Below are positions 34,671 to 47,503 of a stretch of DNA of 64,000 nt, piece by piece. The notes below the pieces were generated by a model. That model searched no databases and was not told the DNA's origin. It saw only the letters and a program-made list of their open reading frames with translations. Numbering within the stretch: the stretch's first letter is position 1; the number at the start of each line of letters is the position of its first letter. This DNA comes from Anniella stebbinsi. Its lineage: Eukaryota; Chordata; Lepidosauria; Squamata; Anniellidae. The DNA is taken from the NCBI GenBank assembly GCA_029215795.1, contig JARDYH010000002.1, positions 295,337,973 to 295,401,972 of the forward strand, written 5' to 3'. The position numbers were made by a program, and so were the translations under genes.

Positions 34671-36789
34671 AGTCTCTTTCCCCAACAACTTTGTAAATCA
34701 AAGCTGGGTCTTATGCACTGAATAATAATTGTGCATTTATTGTGCTGGTGGTGGGCAGATAATCTTTAAAGGCCTCCAGTGTGGTGAACCCCAAAAAGAA
34801 ATTTACAGACATATTTGTTGGCTGGTTCCCATATTTATTGGGATTTTTTTTATTAAAGGGTAAATTAGATGCACCTTTTGGCACTGCATATCTCAACCAA
34901 ATTCCAAAATGTCTTTTCAAGTCATGTTGATTATTTTACAACATTTAGTTAAAAATGAAAGATTATAACATAGACCACTGGAAATGGAAAGAGTTTCCTA
35001 ATGTGTACAGGGGATTAGACCTGTACCTTTCACACATACACCCCATGCCAGGCATTACTGGTGGACTATGAGCCATCTCTATATTTTCAGTCTCCAATTA
35101 ATTATCCAAAATGAGGCTTTGTGGATTCTTGCCCTATGAGACTACCTGCCCCTCTTTCTGTTTCGCCTGTGGCACAATATTTAATGGTGGTAAAATAAAT
35201 ATCTGCATTCAGGCTTCCAAGTCCCTTGAGAGGAGGATGGGGCTGGGAGGAGAAAATAAGGGGGAGGGTTTACAGAGGAATGATGTTTTATAAATAAATA
35301 TTTGCTCTGCTTTATAGCATAAAGCCCTGTTTCTAAAATGCCCATGGCAGACATGTTAGGCAGTAGCAAAACCAGGTGTTGGGCCACAATTATTGACTTC
35401 CAGGCAGGCTCGATTGCTGAAACATTCGCTGTTGCAGTTTGACAGTTTGATTTACTCACAAAGGCATTATTCCCCCCCCCCCCCCAGACAGCTGTTCTCA
35501 GCTTTCGGAGGCTGGGCTTCCCAAACTCCTGGGGCCAGGAATGCAATTTCTTGATTTGTTAAAGGGCCCTTTGGAGACACTTCTCTGACTTCTCTCTGTC
35601 ACCCAGCCAATTGTCAGGATGACGCAGAGAGAGCGCCATGTCTAAACCTATTTCAGGGACTTAGTCTGTGCTGCTTCTGCTTCTGAGGGTTGTTATTCCA
35701 TGCCCCCCTCCCCCCTCCCTGGAGTTTTAAAAGAAAATGTAACTTCAAACGCTTGTCAGGAGCTTCTTATTCAGCTCAGAACAAGCAGTTGTTGTTGACA
35801 TCCTAGAGGAAATAGCTGTATCAAATCTAAACTAGTCCCTGGTTTTCCCTTGTGATACCTCAGCTGAGTTAATTCTTTTTGACATTTCATATGATCCTAT
35901 TGATATACATGGCGCGGGATGCCACTGTTGTTGTTATGATGGACTTGATCTGAAAGGCAAGGATCTGGAGCAAGCCATATGATGAGGCTATACAAGAAGT
36001 TTATTTAGGTGTTTATCACACGTGCAGTTTGATGCACACCCGCTGCAACTTTGATCCACTTTTCCACCACTGGACTCACATGACTTCGTCCCTGTTGTGC
36101 TGTTCTCTCACCCTGAGCCCACAGTTGCTCGTTTCTCTTTATCCCTGAACGGGCAAAGTCCGAAACAAATTTGGAACAGGCCAAGGCTCTGGTATCGCAG
36201 CAATACCGACCACGTGTGATTCAAAACACTAGACTCGCATAGGAAACGGAAGGGGAACCAGCAGAAGCAAACTGGGGGGAAAAAGTAGGTGTGATGAAGA
36301 ACCAAAATAGAGAGCTAATGCAGGAGCAAAGAGAGTAAGTGGTGAACTGGGAAGTGCTAGGTTCAAATTTGGCTCTTGCCTTGAATTAGCCAAGGCACTA
36401 TTCTCTTTGCCTCCGACCTGATCTGTATTATTGGGAATGAAACTCAGGATTTTTTTTTGTAGGGGTTATTGAGATGTGTGAGATGCGAATGGCTCTGGTG
36501 GTTCAAAAACTGTTTTGTGACTTCTAAGTATGATTCATTAATGGATATACTTGATAATAGTTTTACAAGTGAGACCTGCAACAAAATGTTGCAGTGTGGA
36601 ATGCAGCTGTTCAGGACTTCCTGCCTTTATTCCATCCCCTCTTCCTCAATTTTCTGCCCCACCCCACACACAAACACTCAGGGAGCATTCCATGGCTACT
36701 GGGCATGCTCAGTCATCATTAGTGTGGCCACTTATAAATCTCCAAAAAAGAAGGAACGCATCACACAAAAAGAGGACACAAATTTACAT
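34671..36789. other. Unassigned, with a candidate conserved block
   Basis: A C run lies at 35463-35487. The part 35490-35900 is repeat-free and of mixed composition (GAGAGCGCCATG, CAAACGCTTGTCAGGAGC) and could be regulatory; no coding frame supports a gene. Confidence 0.3.
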
Positions 36790-36942
36790 ATGCTTATTTA
36801 GTTAGTTAAGTTGCAATACTTAAAGTACCACATAATATAATAAAATCTCAAAGTGGTTCACATATAAATATTAAAAATCTTATCTAAAACCACAATTAAA
36901 ACCAATTTCAACTACAGTAACGATAAAAAACACATCTACAAA

Positions 36943-36973
<31 letters not shown>

Positions 36974-37510
36974 TTATTTATATCCCACCTTTTCCTTAGC
37001 ACTGGGACTCAAGGCGGTTTACAAAGTTAAAACATGTACAATTAAAACATATAAATATAAGTTTACAAAAGTTAAAATAGAATTAAACTTACAGTAAAAT
37101 TAAAAAATTAAAAAAAATTAAAAAAACAGTAACAGATTTTTAAAAACAAAACAAAACCATACATTCACATAGGTCCAAAGTATTTTAAAAAGCCTGCTGG
37201 AATAAAAAAGTTTTTGCCTGCCTCCGGAAATGCAGCACAGAGGGAGCCAGTCTGGCTTTCTTAGGAAGGGAGTTCCAGAGCCTTGGAACAGCCACGAAGA
37301 AGGCCCTCTGTTGCGTACCCATCAGGCATGCCTGGGATGTTGGTGGGACTGAGAGAAGGGCCTCCCTAGAAGATCTCAGAGCACGGACAGGCTCATATGG
37401 AAAAATATGGTCTTTCAGATAACCTGGACCCGAGCCGTATAGGGCTGTATAGGTGATAACCAGCACTTTCAATTGTGCCCAGAAACAAACCGGAAGCCAA
37501 TGGAGCTGTT
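36790..37510 (-). mobile_element. L2-like LINE, end of ORF2 and 3' UTR (minus)
   Basis: A minus-strand frame at 37185-37472 encodes 'YLKDHIFPYEPVRALRSS', 'QQRAFFVAVPRLWNSLP' and 'FRRQAKTFLFQQAF', equivalent to the block that ends the L2 at 24620-24800. The 3' UTR is A-rich and runs through a (TTA)n microsatellite at 36943-36970, after which a second LINE-like tail (36790-36940) follows. Confidence 0.7.
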
Positions 37511-38160
37511 TTACCTACAATAATATGTATAGATACAAATTTAGAAACAATTATGTCAATTTAAATAGAAATACAGTCAATCTTATCATACTGCAGAAGA
37601 TTTTTCGGTCTGCTGACTAAGTGCTAACTGTTGATGGGTAACAATTCTTATGGTTCTTTCTCTTTCAATTGGCAAATGGTTCTCTGGCAGCCATACAAAT
37701 AGAGGACTGTCCTCTGTAAAAGAGGACACATGACCACCCTGTTTGGGGGGCTGTAAACCCCCCATTTAGGATTTTCCCCTAACATATTTTCCTGCAAACC
37801 ATGGAGTTCCCTCAAGCCTGCTGAAGTCTCCTCTTGCGCATGCCTGGTGCCATTTTGCTGCATAAGCAATGGCACTGACTCTCTGGCCTTCAGGTATAGA
37901 GGGAATCATTATGATAGACAATGTAATACAAGTATTTTATCATACAATAATGTTCCTAAATTACATATATGTTTATAATTGTAAATCTAATACATTTTCA
38001 AACAAAAACTAGACACACTAGAAACTAACTAGAAACACTAAAAGCAACAACTTCTGTGTTTAGAAATGCTTCTTTAATAAGAATTAGCAATCCAAAACAG
38101 GTGCTCTGGGAAATGGTTTCGAACCTCTATAGTTACAGACATCGCCAGAAATTTATGGAT
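37511..38160. other. Unassigned sequence
   Basis: No gene or repeat recognised. Confidence 0.4.
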
Positions 38161-38164
38161 TTAT

Positions 38165-38271
38165 AAATTTAGTAGTACTATCATTAAGAAATGTTATAAA
38201 CTGCCCAGAGAGCTTTGGCTATGGGGCAATATAGAAATAAAAATAATTCATCATCATCATCATCATCATCA
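38165..38271 (+). mobile_element. L2-like 3' tail
   Basis: AAACTGCCCAGAGAGCTTTG then GCTATGGGGCAATATAGAA and a (TCA)n run: the standard L2-like end, also seen reversed at 54825-54890 and 58170. Confidence 0.65.
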
Positions 38272-38389
38272 AAATTATATACAGCCAATAATATATCCTG
38301 AGGGACGAATGTCCCCAGGACAATACCATGTGTCAGTTTGAGAAGTAGCCCTAATGTACTTGCATTTTATTATTTAAGTTTCCAAATTC

Positions 38390-38600
38390 CATTGGGATCC
38401 TCCCAGATCAAAAGGTGGGATAGAAATCAAATAAATCAAATTAAAGTTCCAATGACCTCATGCTTCTTGTGGAGGTGTAAAACATTGGTTTTATTGGGTT
38501 TATTTTAAATTGTTCTTAAGAGCCATAAGCTCTTGGAATGTGATAGAATAGATATTTATTTGTAAATTTATAAATAAATAAATAAATAAATAAATAAGAG
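38390..38600 (+). repeat. AAAT-rich LINE tails
   Basis: AAAAGGTGGGATAGAAATCA with AAATAAATC, and later an (AAAT)n run at 38569-38597, are typical of LINE or SINE 3' ends. The parent element is not clear. Confidence 0.4.
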
Positions 38601-38992
38601 ATAGGATAGGAAAGGGAATGAATGAATAAATGAATGAAGTTTAGTGCAACTTCTTTCTTGGACACTTTTGCTTGGCTCCTGTTCTGATTGCATCCATTGG
38701 CTGGATCCAGACTTAGTCATACTTAGAACAGACCCATTGAAACCAATAAGATTTAAGTTAGTTGTGACTTACTTTGACCAAGGGTGCTTCCAGCTTTTAT
38801 CATACAATTGCTCTGCTTTGTTCATGGAATTTTATGGGGAGTCTAGATGATGATGTTTTCCACATGAAATCTTCCCACGTTTTCCCACCATTTCTATGAT
38901 TTTTTTCTTTCCACAAAGCATCTCTTAAAGAGGAAATGCCCAAATAGCTTCACAACAACTTTTGACCAATAGTACCAGAAGCACCCTAAACC

Positions 38993-39312
38993 TAGGCTGA
39001 CCATATGAAAAGGAGGACAGGGCTCATGTGACTTTAACAGTTATAGAGAAAAGGGAATTTCAGCCAGTGTCATTTGTATGCAATTAGTTCCTGGTGAAAT
39101 TCCCTCTTCATCACAGCAGTTAAAGTTGCAGGGGCCCTGCCTTCTTTTGCATATGGTCACTCTAGTATAGTGCCTGCACCTTTAACTGTTGTGATGAAGA
39201 GGGAATTTTACCAGGAACTAATTGCATACAAATGACACTGGCTGAAATTCCCTTTTCTCTACAAGTGTTAAAGTTACATGAGCCCTGTCCTCCTTTTCAG
39301 ATGGTCAGCCTA
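38993..39312. mobile_element. 320-bp palindromic hAT MITE, copy 3
   Basis: TAGGCTGACCATATGAAAAG to CAGATGGTCAGCCTA, again exactly 320 bp, with a perfect 8-bp duplication CCTAAACC (38985-38992, 39313-39320). Confidence 0.92.
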
Positions 39313-39804
39313 CCTAAACCTGGATGCTGCTGCAGAGTAAGTTTTGTCACAATCAGCAAGACAGTCATGGAACAATGGAGTGGATGCTTCAAAGCAAGGC
39401 AGGGCAACTTATTCTAAGTTTGGTGCAAAAGTGAAAAGGGGCTTTAAGGTAATAGCATTTCCCATGGCCATGAGGTGTGACTACTGTATCAGACCCAAAG
39501 CTACAAGGGCATTCCTTCTTAAGTCAAATCAGACTAGAGCCTCAAAACCACTTGACCTTGTATTCCTTGTATGCAGCCCAATGGAGGTACTGGGAGGTAT
39601 CAGTTCCAACCCATTATCTAGTATATAGAACCAATTTTCCATCAATGAGCCTTACCTATTTCCTTCTTCTGTTCCTTGGACTGATGGGCTAAAGAATCAA
39701 GCCTATAAAAAGACATGAAAATATAACATCCTTGTAACTTCCATCCTCCAATGTGTAAGCAAAACCATAACACAGGAAAGTTTTCTAAACACATCTACTG
39801 GAGA
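39313..39804. other. Unassigned sequence
   Basis: No gene or repeat recognised. Confidence 0.4.
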
Positions 39805-40052
39805 GTAGACAAATTCATGGAGGACAAGGCTAACAATGGCAACTAGTCATGTTGGCTATATGCTACCTCCAGTATCAGAGGCAGTATCCCTATGTACACC
39901 AGTTGCTGGGGAACATGAGCGAGAGGGTGCTTTTGCACTCATGTCCTACTTGTGGGCTTCCCACAGACAGCTGGTTGGCCACTGTGTGAACAGTATGCCA
40001 GACTAGATGGGTGTTTGGTCTGATTCAGCACAGCACTTCATATGTTCTTATT
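39805..40052 (+). mobile_element. CR1 3' UTR
   Basis: ACAAATTCATGGAGGACAAG, CCTCCAGTATCAGAGGCAGT, CAGTTGCTGGGGAACATGAG and TTTGGTCTGATTCAGCACAG form the sense-strand CR1 tail, ending CATATGTTCTTA. Confidence 0.8.
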
Positions 40053-41874
40053 TGTTGCCATCATTTCTCTAGTCATTTGAAGGCTGTAGATTTCCCTCTC
40101 TGGAACATACATGAAAAAGCATTGAACAAGAGTGTCACTGATATTCTCTGCAAATCTTCTCCCTCTTTTCTCATTACTTGAAGACAGGTTTTATTTCTAC
40201 TGGCATTCCATCAGCAGTAGCAGAAGAATCACACTAATGGAAAAGAGCATTTTTTTAAAATTGAAAGGAAAGGTACAAGGGAATCTTTTGCATCGGGAGC
40301 ATAAGCTGATCTTCCTTAATGAGTCATGTGACACACGTTTGGTAAACACCAGTTCCAATATATTTCTACTCTGTGCAGTTGGAATGAGTGAACTGCCTCC
40401 CTCTTTATTTTTATTGCACCAACTGCCTACTGTTGAAATAACACTGGCGATGCATTTGTAACTGATCTCAACAGAGATGTCAACTCAATTAATAATACAT
40501 TAGAGCTACCCATTGGATAATGCTCGCTCAGAGCTGATGCTCAGAGTCAAGCCTAGGCTTGTTGTCTGCTACCTGACAAGTCTGGAAGAAGATTAATGCT
40601 AAATATAAGATAATTTAATTAACTCCTCCTTTCCCTGAAGGCATACTCAAGTGGTTTGCATGCCCAAAGGCTATCTAGCAAACACAATGAATATTTCACC
40701 CTGTAACATCACCCAGTGTTTTAGAAGTCAGAGATTTTGCATCCACTTGTTTTATTTTAGAAAAAAAAATGAAAATATCAGTTGTACTTGTATCATCTTT
40801 GCATTTATCGATGCATATATGCATAGACATTTAGATCTCTGTGCCTGGAGTGTAGTAAAGCCAGTAATCACATAAAAAACAACAACATCCCAATCATATC
40901 CCAAGCAGACTGGAGTTCATCGAAAACGTTAGGAATATAAGAAATTTGGACAATGGAAGGGGCGGGGTGCTGTTTCTTGTGACAGAGGTTTACATGGGAG
41001 CATACTCCAATTTTGGATAACTTACATGGTTAGCTTTCAAGTCTGATCATTCATCTTGAAAGTCATGAATGGATTCTCAGGAAGCACTTCCTGCCACCAG
41101 CTTGTTCATGTTGGAAGAGCCCCATCAATGTAATACTGACATCGATACAAGTGAACATATGCAAAACTGTTGCTTAGCAGCCACATGACAGGAGCTTAAA
41201 AAAGAATTCAGGGGGCTTGTCTATATGCCCTGTATATCCCGTGGTAGCTGTGCAGTGGCACTGCATTGTTTATATGATGCAGCCACCAACTCACAGCCAC
41301 CACAGGCTTTTCCCCCTGACACTGCACTTTTAAAAAGTCACTGACTTCCCGTGACTTTTCCCTTTACTTCAAGGTCCCCACCTTCTTTGCTTTGTCTGTG
41401 GGTGGTGACCTTGCTTTGCATCGTGGCTGGGGGCATTCCTGGGGCAGATTGAGGCCTAGGGTAGGTCAGGTGATGCGCAGGAATGCTAGGCAGGAGGTGG
41501 GCTTGATGAGCTGAATGGCTGCCAGCCCTGCCCAGAAAGCCCATGCTCCTTCCTGCTGTGGAGATTTGCCACTCCTACCCCGCAGCTGTAATGCTATGGG
41601 GTTTTGAGGGAACAAGAGGCAAAATGATGTCATCAAAACACCCCCAGGGTAAGAATTGGCATCCTTCTATAAATGGGAGAGGCAAGAGGCATTGGATTAG
41701 ATTTTACTGAGTTTAGCCAGCATTGCCTCTTGTTACTTGGTTCATAGCTATTTGTCCATTTACCCCAGTATTCTCCACTCTGACTGGCAATGGCTCTCCA
41801 GGGTGAAGGTAGAATTCCTAAGAATTCTGGGGAAAAGGCAAGCCCATTCTAAATCAAAATGGGTGAGTTAAGAC
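40053..41874. other. Unassigned; possible conserved patch
   Basis: 40440-40640 is repeat-free and rich in homeodomain-like cores (CAATTAATAATAC, GATAATTTAATTAACTCC). 41210-41650 is GC-richer and may be an unrecognised repeat. No gene. Confidence 0.3.
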
Positions 41875-41945
41875 AAGCTTTCTTCAATCTGGGGTCCTTC
41901 AGATGTGTTGCATTCCTGTCATTCCCAACCAGCACCAGATGCGTC
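41875..41945. mobile_element. hAT-like MITE, one arm
   Basis: AAGCTTTCTTCAATCTGGGG, TCCTTCAGATGTGTTGC and TCATTCCCAACCAGCA match one arm of the family at 60028. Confidence 0.5.
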
Positions 41946-42260
41946 ATCAGACAAGCGTTTTATCACACGCTCATTATTAGCCACTCATGGCTTTTTGCAC
42001 ATCTTTTTGACTTTGACATCTGCCTCTTGCTCATACCCTGCCCCTTCTGGTCTTTTTCCATGAAAACGTAGACCCCGTTAAATCCAACTCATTTTTGTTA
42101 AGCGAAACTTGCTGCCATTCCCTGCTGCGTGCAGGAAAAGCAGCGCAATAAAAACACACCCCCTGCAATGGCCAAGTGGTCACTGCAGCTTCCTCTTTTT
42201 TTCTTCATATAAATAAATCATCACTACTGTGGGACAGCAGCAGGAGGCCATAGCAACATT
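41945..42260 (+). repeat. Interspersed repeat, family D
   Basis: Aligns with the reversed 12301-12660 through GCGTTTTATCACACGCT, GCCACTCATGGCTTTTTGCA, CCCTGCTGCGTGCAGG and AAAGCAGCGCAATAAAAAC. It has lost more CpGs than the other copy. Confidence 0.55.
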
Positions 42261-44119
42261 AGGGAAACACAATCCCCCAGCCAGTCTGATGCTGCAAGAG
42301 AGAGCTAGAGTTCAACAACCTATCTGAAGGGTGCCAGGTTGGAAAGACTGGTTGGTATTTTAGGTCATCTCTACTGTGGTCGTGTTATTATTCAATTCAA
42401 GAACACACCACATTTTCTCAAGCAGCAGTTCCTTTCCAATATATTTCACCCCCTGCTAAAGCCGATATATTAAAATGATCGCTGTGTTTCTGAGTTTTAA
42501 AAAAATGGACTAAGTTTAGAAATTATACTTAGGATGACAGTAATGTGCTTTTCTAGAGATTCTACATGCATCTCTCTAGAACCTAAAAAAAAAGTCATGA
42601 TTGCCCTTCTGGACATAAGAGGGCCTATTTTTCATCCTTCAGAAGACCCCATTTCAGATAAGAAACCCCCAGAGGCAAAATGAGTATAGAAGCCTCCAAG
42701 AGTGTGTGTAGTCAGAAGTGTCCCTTTTACCTTGTGAAATTTTAGAACAAAGAAACACAGTTTAATTTTTTTAAAACAACAACAACAACAACATAATAAT
42801 AATAATTATAATTATAATGATAATAATGTTGAGCATCAATGCAGTGTGTTTTGAATAGCATGGTACATTTTGAAAAGGAAAGCTTATCATCTTTGGCCTA
42901 ATTAATTAGCTAATTTTTGTTCAATCCTTTGAAAATGCAAAGTATTATGTAAGGAGTAAGCAAGTATTACTAAGGAGCCACAAATCCTGTGTGTGTGTGT
43001 GATTTTTTTTTTTACTTCATACATTTCATTTCATTTTAAAACACATTTCCTACCCAGTTTTGTTAATTCTTCCTTGCTTTTATTGAACAAATTCATGGTG
43101 GCTGTAGATGCTTCTTGTTAGTTCAAAGTTAGGAGGTTTTCACAAGTGAGACTTCATTGCACCTTTTCCCTAGTATCTGTGCAAAGTGCAGATGTTGTTG
43201 ATGTGGAACACAGAAGAGAAATCAAATGTGTAGCCAATGCGGGTGTTTACATTCACCTTGAAAACTGATTCAAGCCCTAGAGGGCTTAAATTTCACTGTT
43301 TCACACAGTGTAGTCTGTATGTCTACTAAGGATAGTTTCCACTGCACCTCATGATTGGCCATCATAGGGATCACATGGTAGCCATAATTTCATGAGATGG
43401 TTCAACAATTCCAGTGGGGCTTCTCTGCTTTTGGGTATAGAAACAGAAAGACCCAGAACCTGCACACAGGTGGTTATCTGCTATAAACAGCAACCAGAAA
43501 TCCATACATATGAGACTTTGAATTGCAGCTGATGAAGCATTGTGGGCTTTTACTTCATGGTGTCAACTAAAAAAAACAGGGCAGTTTACTACCACCACCA
43601 CCATCACTGCTGCTGCTGCCACCTTCAAAATGTGAGGATGGAGAGGTTTGACATAGAAAGTTATGCTGTTCATATTTTATGCCAGGCTGAAGAATGCTAT
43701 AAGCAGGGCTGGGCATTGAATGGGCTGCATATGACTCCCTGGCTGTATTTGCCTCTCCCCCGCCACCCCCACTGCCACACCACCAATTTGCAACCGAAGA
43801 GGTATTTTGCCACTCAAATTCAGTGGCATGGTGGGGGAGTTATTTGCTTTGCAATGTTCCCCTCCCCTCAAAAACCTAGATGTTGACCATCTCTGTTTTA
43901 AAGAGTACACTGCTGGTCTTTTCTATATTTTCTCATACTATGCTTTGGTTTCGTTCTACATTTGAATTGTGTTATTTTATATTTCCTTGACAGGAAATTG
44001 TCTTAGCCGCACTCCCACCCCCAAATAAATAAATAGTTTTCTGCACATATTTAAGATCCCAGGCAGTAGTTTGGGAATGCTGGTCAATCATATACCCAAT
44101 CTCAATTCCCTAGACTGAA
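42261..44119. other. Unassigned; AAC/AAT microsatellite
   Basis: An (AAC)n-(AAT)n tract lies at 42775-42830. (CAC)n/(TGC)n-like runs at 43590-43622 give a false frame with histidine and cysteine runs. No gene. Confidence 0.4.
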
Positions 44120-44400
44120 AACAGAGAAAAAAAGTGTGGAGACAGTATGGGGCTTTTTAATTTAGAAAAAAAAAGAAAGGTGATTAAGTAGGACACAATC
44201 ACCTATGAATGGTATGGAAAGTGTAGATAGAGCTATCCCACACTCATAATACCAGAACTCACAATCACCCAATGATACTGACAACCGGTAGATTCAGAGC
44301 AGACAAAAGAAAGTAATATGGCACACCATGCATAATTAGCATGGCATTTACTGCCACAAGATGTGGTGATGGCCACTGGCTTTGAAAGGGGAACAGATCA

Positions 44401-44735
44401 ATCAGGGCCAGCCATAGGCATGCACATGGGATGTGCCAGGTATGCCCAGGCACACCTTAATATCTCTGGGGTCACCTCTGCTTCCCCCCCCCCCCCACAA
44501 TGCTCCAATCGGGGCCTTTAAGGAGCATGGGAAAGCGCTTTCCGGAGCCTCTGGAATGTGCGTAATTCCCTGGGCACGCTGATGGATAATTAGTATGATG
44601 GGGGAGAATTAAGCACTTTCTGGAGGCCCCAGAAAGTGCACTCTCTCGCCTTCCAATCAGGGCCTGAGGGGATGTGAAAGCACACTTTCCCCTCCTCCGC
44701 TCCAATTGGGGCCTTTAAGGTGCACACCCTAATGA
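44401..44735. repeat. Repeat related to 481-1162
   Basis: It begins with GGCATGCACATGGGATGTGC and GCCCAGGCACACCTTAATA and ends GGTGCACACCCTAATGAAAT, as in the first-kilobase copy. The interior is different and carries a tandem pair (GGGCCTTTAAGGAGCATGGG near 44515 and GGGGCCTTTAAGGTGCAC near 44706) plus a C run. Confidence 0.55.
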
Positions 44736-45057
44736 AATGTGCTACCCACCAAGGACAGGCATGGCCAGGCACTTGCCAAGGGCCCACACCCCATCAGGGG
44801 CCCACTGACAAGAGCTCCCAGGAGTCGCTCCTCTTCTTCACCATTACAGATTGCCTCTCAGTCTGGCCCAGACAACAGTGGTGGTGAGAGTAATGGGTGC
44901 CGCTGCCTGCTTGCTCACTGTTTCTGTGCCTCTCAAGAAAGCAAGTGGTATTACTGATAAGAAAGAGGTAAAGAAACTATAGCAGCTGAGACAATGGTGG
45001 TGTGGAGGGCCAGAGCCTATTGAGGATGTCTTGGACAAGGGCCCTCAAAACCATGGA
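44736..45057 (-). repeat. Interspersed repeat, family B
   Basis: Reversed, it aligns with 62645-62995. Shared blocks: CAAGGGCCCACACC, GGGGCCCACTGACAAGAGCT, CCTCTTCTTCACCAT, GTGGTGGTGAGAG and TGCTTGCTCACTG. Class unknown. Confidence 0.55.
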
Positions 45058-45275
45058 GACCAATTCATGGAGGGAAAGTCCTTTAATAGCTATTACCTGT
45101 GGTAATCTCCATGTTAAAAGGCAGTATTTCTGAATGATAGTTGCTGGGATGGGATGGGGTGGCATGTCTTCATGCCTTGCTGGTGGACTTGCTGAGAGCA
45201 GCTGGCTGCCAATGTGGAAAACAAAGATGGTGGACTAAATGGTGACTATTCTGATCCAACAGAGTTCTTATTTTT

Positions 45276-47029
45276 TTCTTTTATAAAGGGTCTATTGGGA
45301 ATTTATTATTCCACCACCTGCAGAAAACTGACCCTCAAGGTAATGAGCTGGCTGAAGAAAAGTGGGCACTGGACTAACCTCGACTGAGGAGGAAGCAACG
45401 GGCAAAGCAGACAATATCCTCTGATTGGCGGGGTAATGGTGGAGACCACTTCACGAACCAGGCAAGAATCTTGCTGCATCTTATCACTTGTAAAGAGGAA
45501 TCGCCAGCTGGCAGAGCAGCGGGACTGATAGCCCCAGGTCAGAATGGCAAGAAGATATTATGCAATGCATTCACTTGCAACCAGGAAATTAGTGCTCTGT
45601 TGCTGATGGATTGCAGCTTGATTTATGGTGCCCATCCATTGAAAAGAGAAACCATGTTATTGAAAGAAGCACTAAATCATGGCTTGCAAGGAAAGGGAGA
45701 GGCTCTCTGCACACACACAAAGTGCTGTGGTGGGAAAGAAAGCACTTTCTTGTTTTTTGTTTGTTTGTTTTGTTTTAAAAGAAAGAAAAGCATAAGATGC
45801 ACAGGGATGGATTTAATACCAGCATCGCTCCTCCTGGAACGAAACATATTCTAAGAGTCACTCTGTGTGTGCGTGTGTATATTTGCTAACACAGGCTTTG
45901 AGGCTGTAAAGGTTCTAAGATGGAGTATAGCCGAAGAGCTGAAAAAAACCCTGTATGCTTCTCCTATGGTTGGTGTCCATTACAGTAACCTTAGATACTG
46001 CAAGTGGAGTTATGGGTCAATGCAAACAAATTAAGATTTCATCCCCCAGAGTGGAAAGATTAAGACACAGGAAGCTGCCTAGTGGTTTAGATACTGGCTA
46101 GTCTCCCCACTTCTCCAAGAAGAGAGTGTGGATTGGTTGGTTGTTGTTGTTTTTAACTAAAGAAAAATGCCTACATATCTTTTAAACTAGATTTTCCTAG
46201 ATAAATAACACAAAAAAGTGTTGACAGCAGGACACCTCTAGTACATGAAAACCTCACACTTCATTTAAAAATAATTTCAATTTTGCTTTAGCTTGAATTA
46301 AAGAGAAATGCAACAGCAGTTTGAGATGACAATCCAGTGATGTTAAAATTATGTATTTGTGGAATAAAATTATGGGAAGGGAGAATGAGGGCCTCTTCAT
46401 ATAAGCATTTGAGTCTGTGGCAGCTTTGGGTTTATCATCAGTTCTTAGATATGTTCAGCTATATTGCCATGTGCTGAACTGATAATTACTCCCCTTTACT
46501 TAGGATTTTGTTCTCCTTCTCTATAGGTTCCTAGCCAATCAGGGATCACATTGTAAATTTAATGATCTCATGATGCTACAGAGCCAATAAGTTTTGAATG
46601 TGTGCCAATATTAATGAAGGGGAAAAATCAAAACATCTTACACTGATCACGTGAGGGATCGTTAACAACCGGGAATAAGAGTGTAAATGGTCTATTCATG
46701 GCGATGCTTCCTGAATAAGCACACACTTTTGTATCTCTCTGCCCATCCCTCTTCCTGACAACACTGATGAGAGTGTTTGTGAAAACTGTACCCTTTCTGC
46801 TTAAAGCTTGTTTGGAACAGAGTGCAAACTCAATTTTTCATTGGGAAGGAACACCTTGGATAGATCCTTTAGACTTCTGACTGGTTCTGACCTGGAGTGG
46901 ATTCACTGCCCCACTGACATTGGAGCAATCAGCTTCCACTGATGACAGAGCAGTAGTGATGTATAAAATAAGGAACATGTTCTAGGAGCTACAATTATTA
47001 TGAAAAATAAAAATAGTGTTTTACCAGAA
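45276..47029. other. Unassigned sequence
   Basis: Repeat-poor. 45470-45700 reads like mixed-composition single-copy DNA without a supported frame. No gene. Confidence 0.35.
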
Positions 47030-47350
47030 TCCAATGCAGAGGCAAAACTGAGAGTGTCTCTGCATTAAGGAAATATACCACACCTTTACATTTTCTTCTT
47101 CTTCTGTGGTCCTTCTGCATTGACTTTGGCTACTGTAGATGGCAACCAATAGCAGCCACGTGATTTGTAATTGAAAACTTCCCCATTTGGTAATGCTCCA
47201 TAAAGTTAAATGAATCATCACCATCTAGTGGCATGGGATATCCTGTGATAATTTTAAAAAGTGCATTATCTCTGATCTTTTTCAAAGTGATATTACAGGG
47301 GGAAAGCACAGGAGACATCCAATCATGGCCAATCATGAGCTTGCAATAAA
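47030..47350. repeat. Possible old repeat with CTCF-like motif
   Basis: The stretch resembles family A weakly (ATCATGGCCAATCATGAGC) and holds CACCATCTAGTGGCAT (47219-47234), a CTCF-like core on the minus strand. The relationship is uncertain. Confidence 0.35.
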
Positions 47351-47503
47351 TCACTCATGCAGAGAAGCTCTGAGGCTCCAAAGATGCTCTATTCTCTTCA
47401 GCCTTGAGGAATGTTCTGCACAGTAGATGTGGAGTATTCCCTAAGGTTGAACACAACAGAGCAACCTCTGGCTATATGGAGTTCCATTTGCACATTTATC
47501 CTG

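Larger units (their letters stand above)
44120..45275 (+). mobile_element. CR1 3' end split by a composite repeat
   Basis: Left piece 44120-44400: GGGGCTTTTTAATTTAGAAA and TTTACTGCCACAAGATGTGG, from the end of ORF2. Right piece 45058-45275: CCAATTCATGGAGGGAAAG, TTGCTGGGATGGGATG and TTCTGATCCAACAGAGTTCT. Together they make one CR1 3' end; 44401-45057 is foreign. Confidence 0.75.

Noticed and set aside
43590..43625. Histidine/cysteine-rich metal-binding protein
   Set aside because: The residues come from ACC and TGC simple repeats in an isolated short frame.
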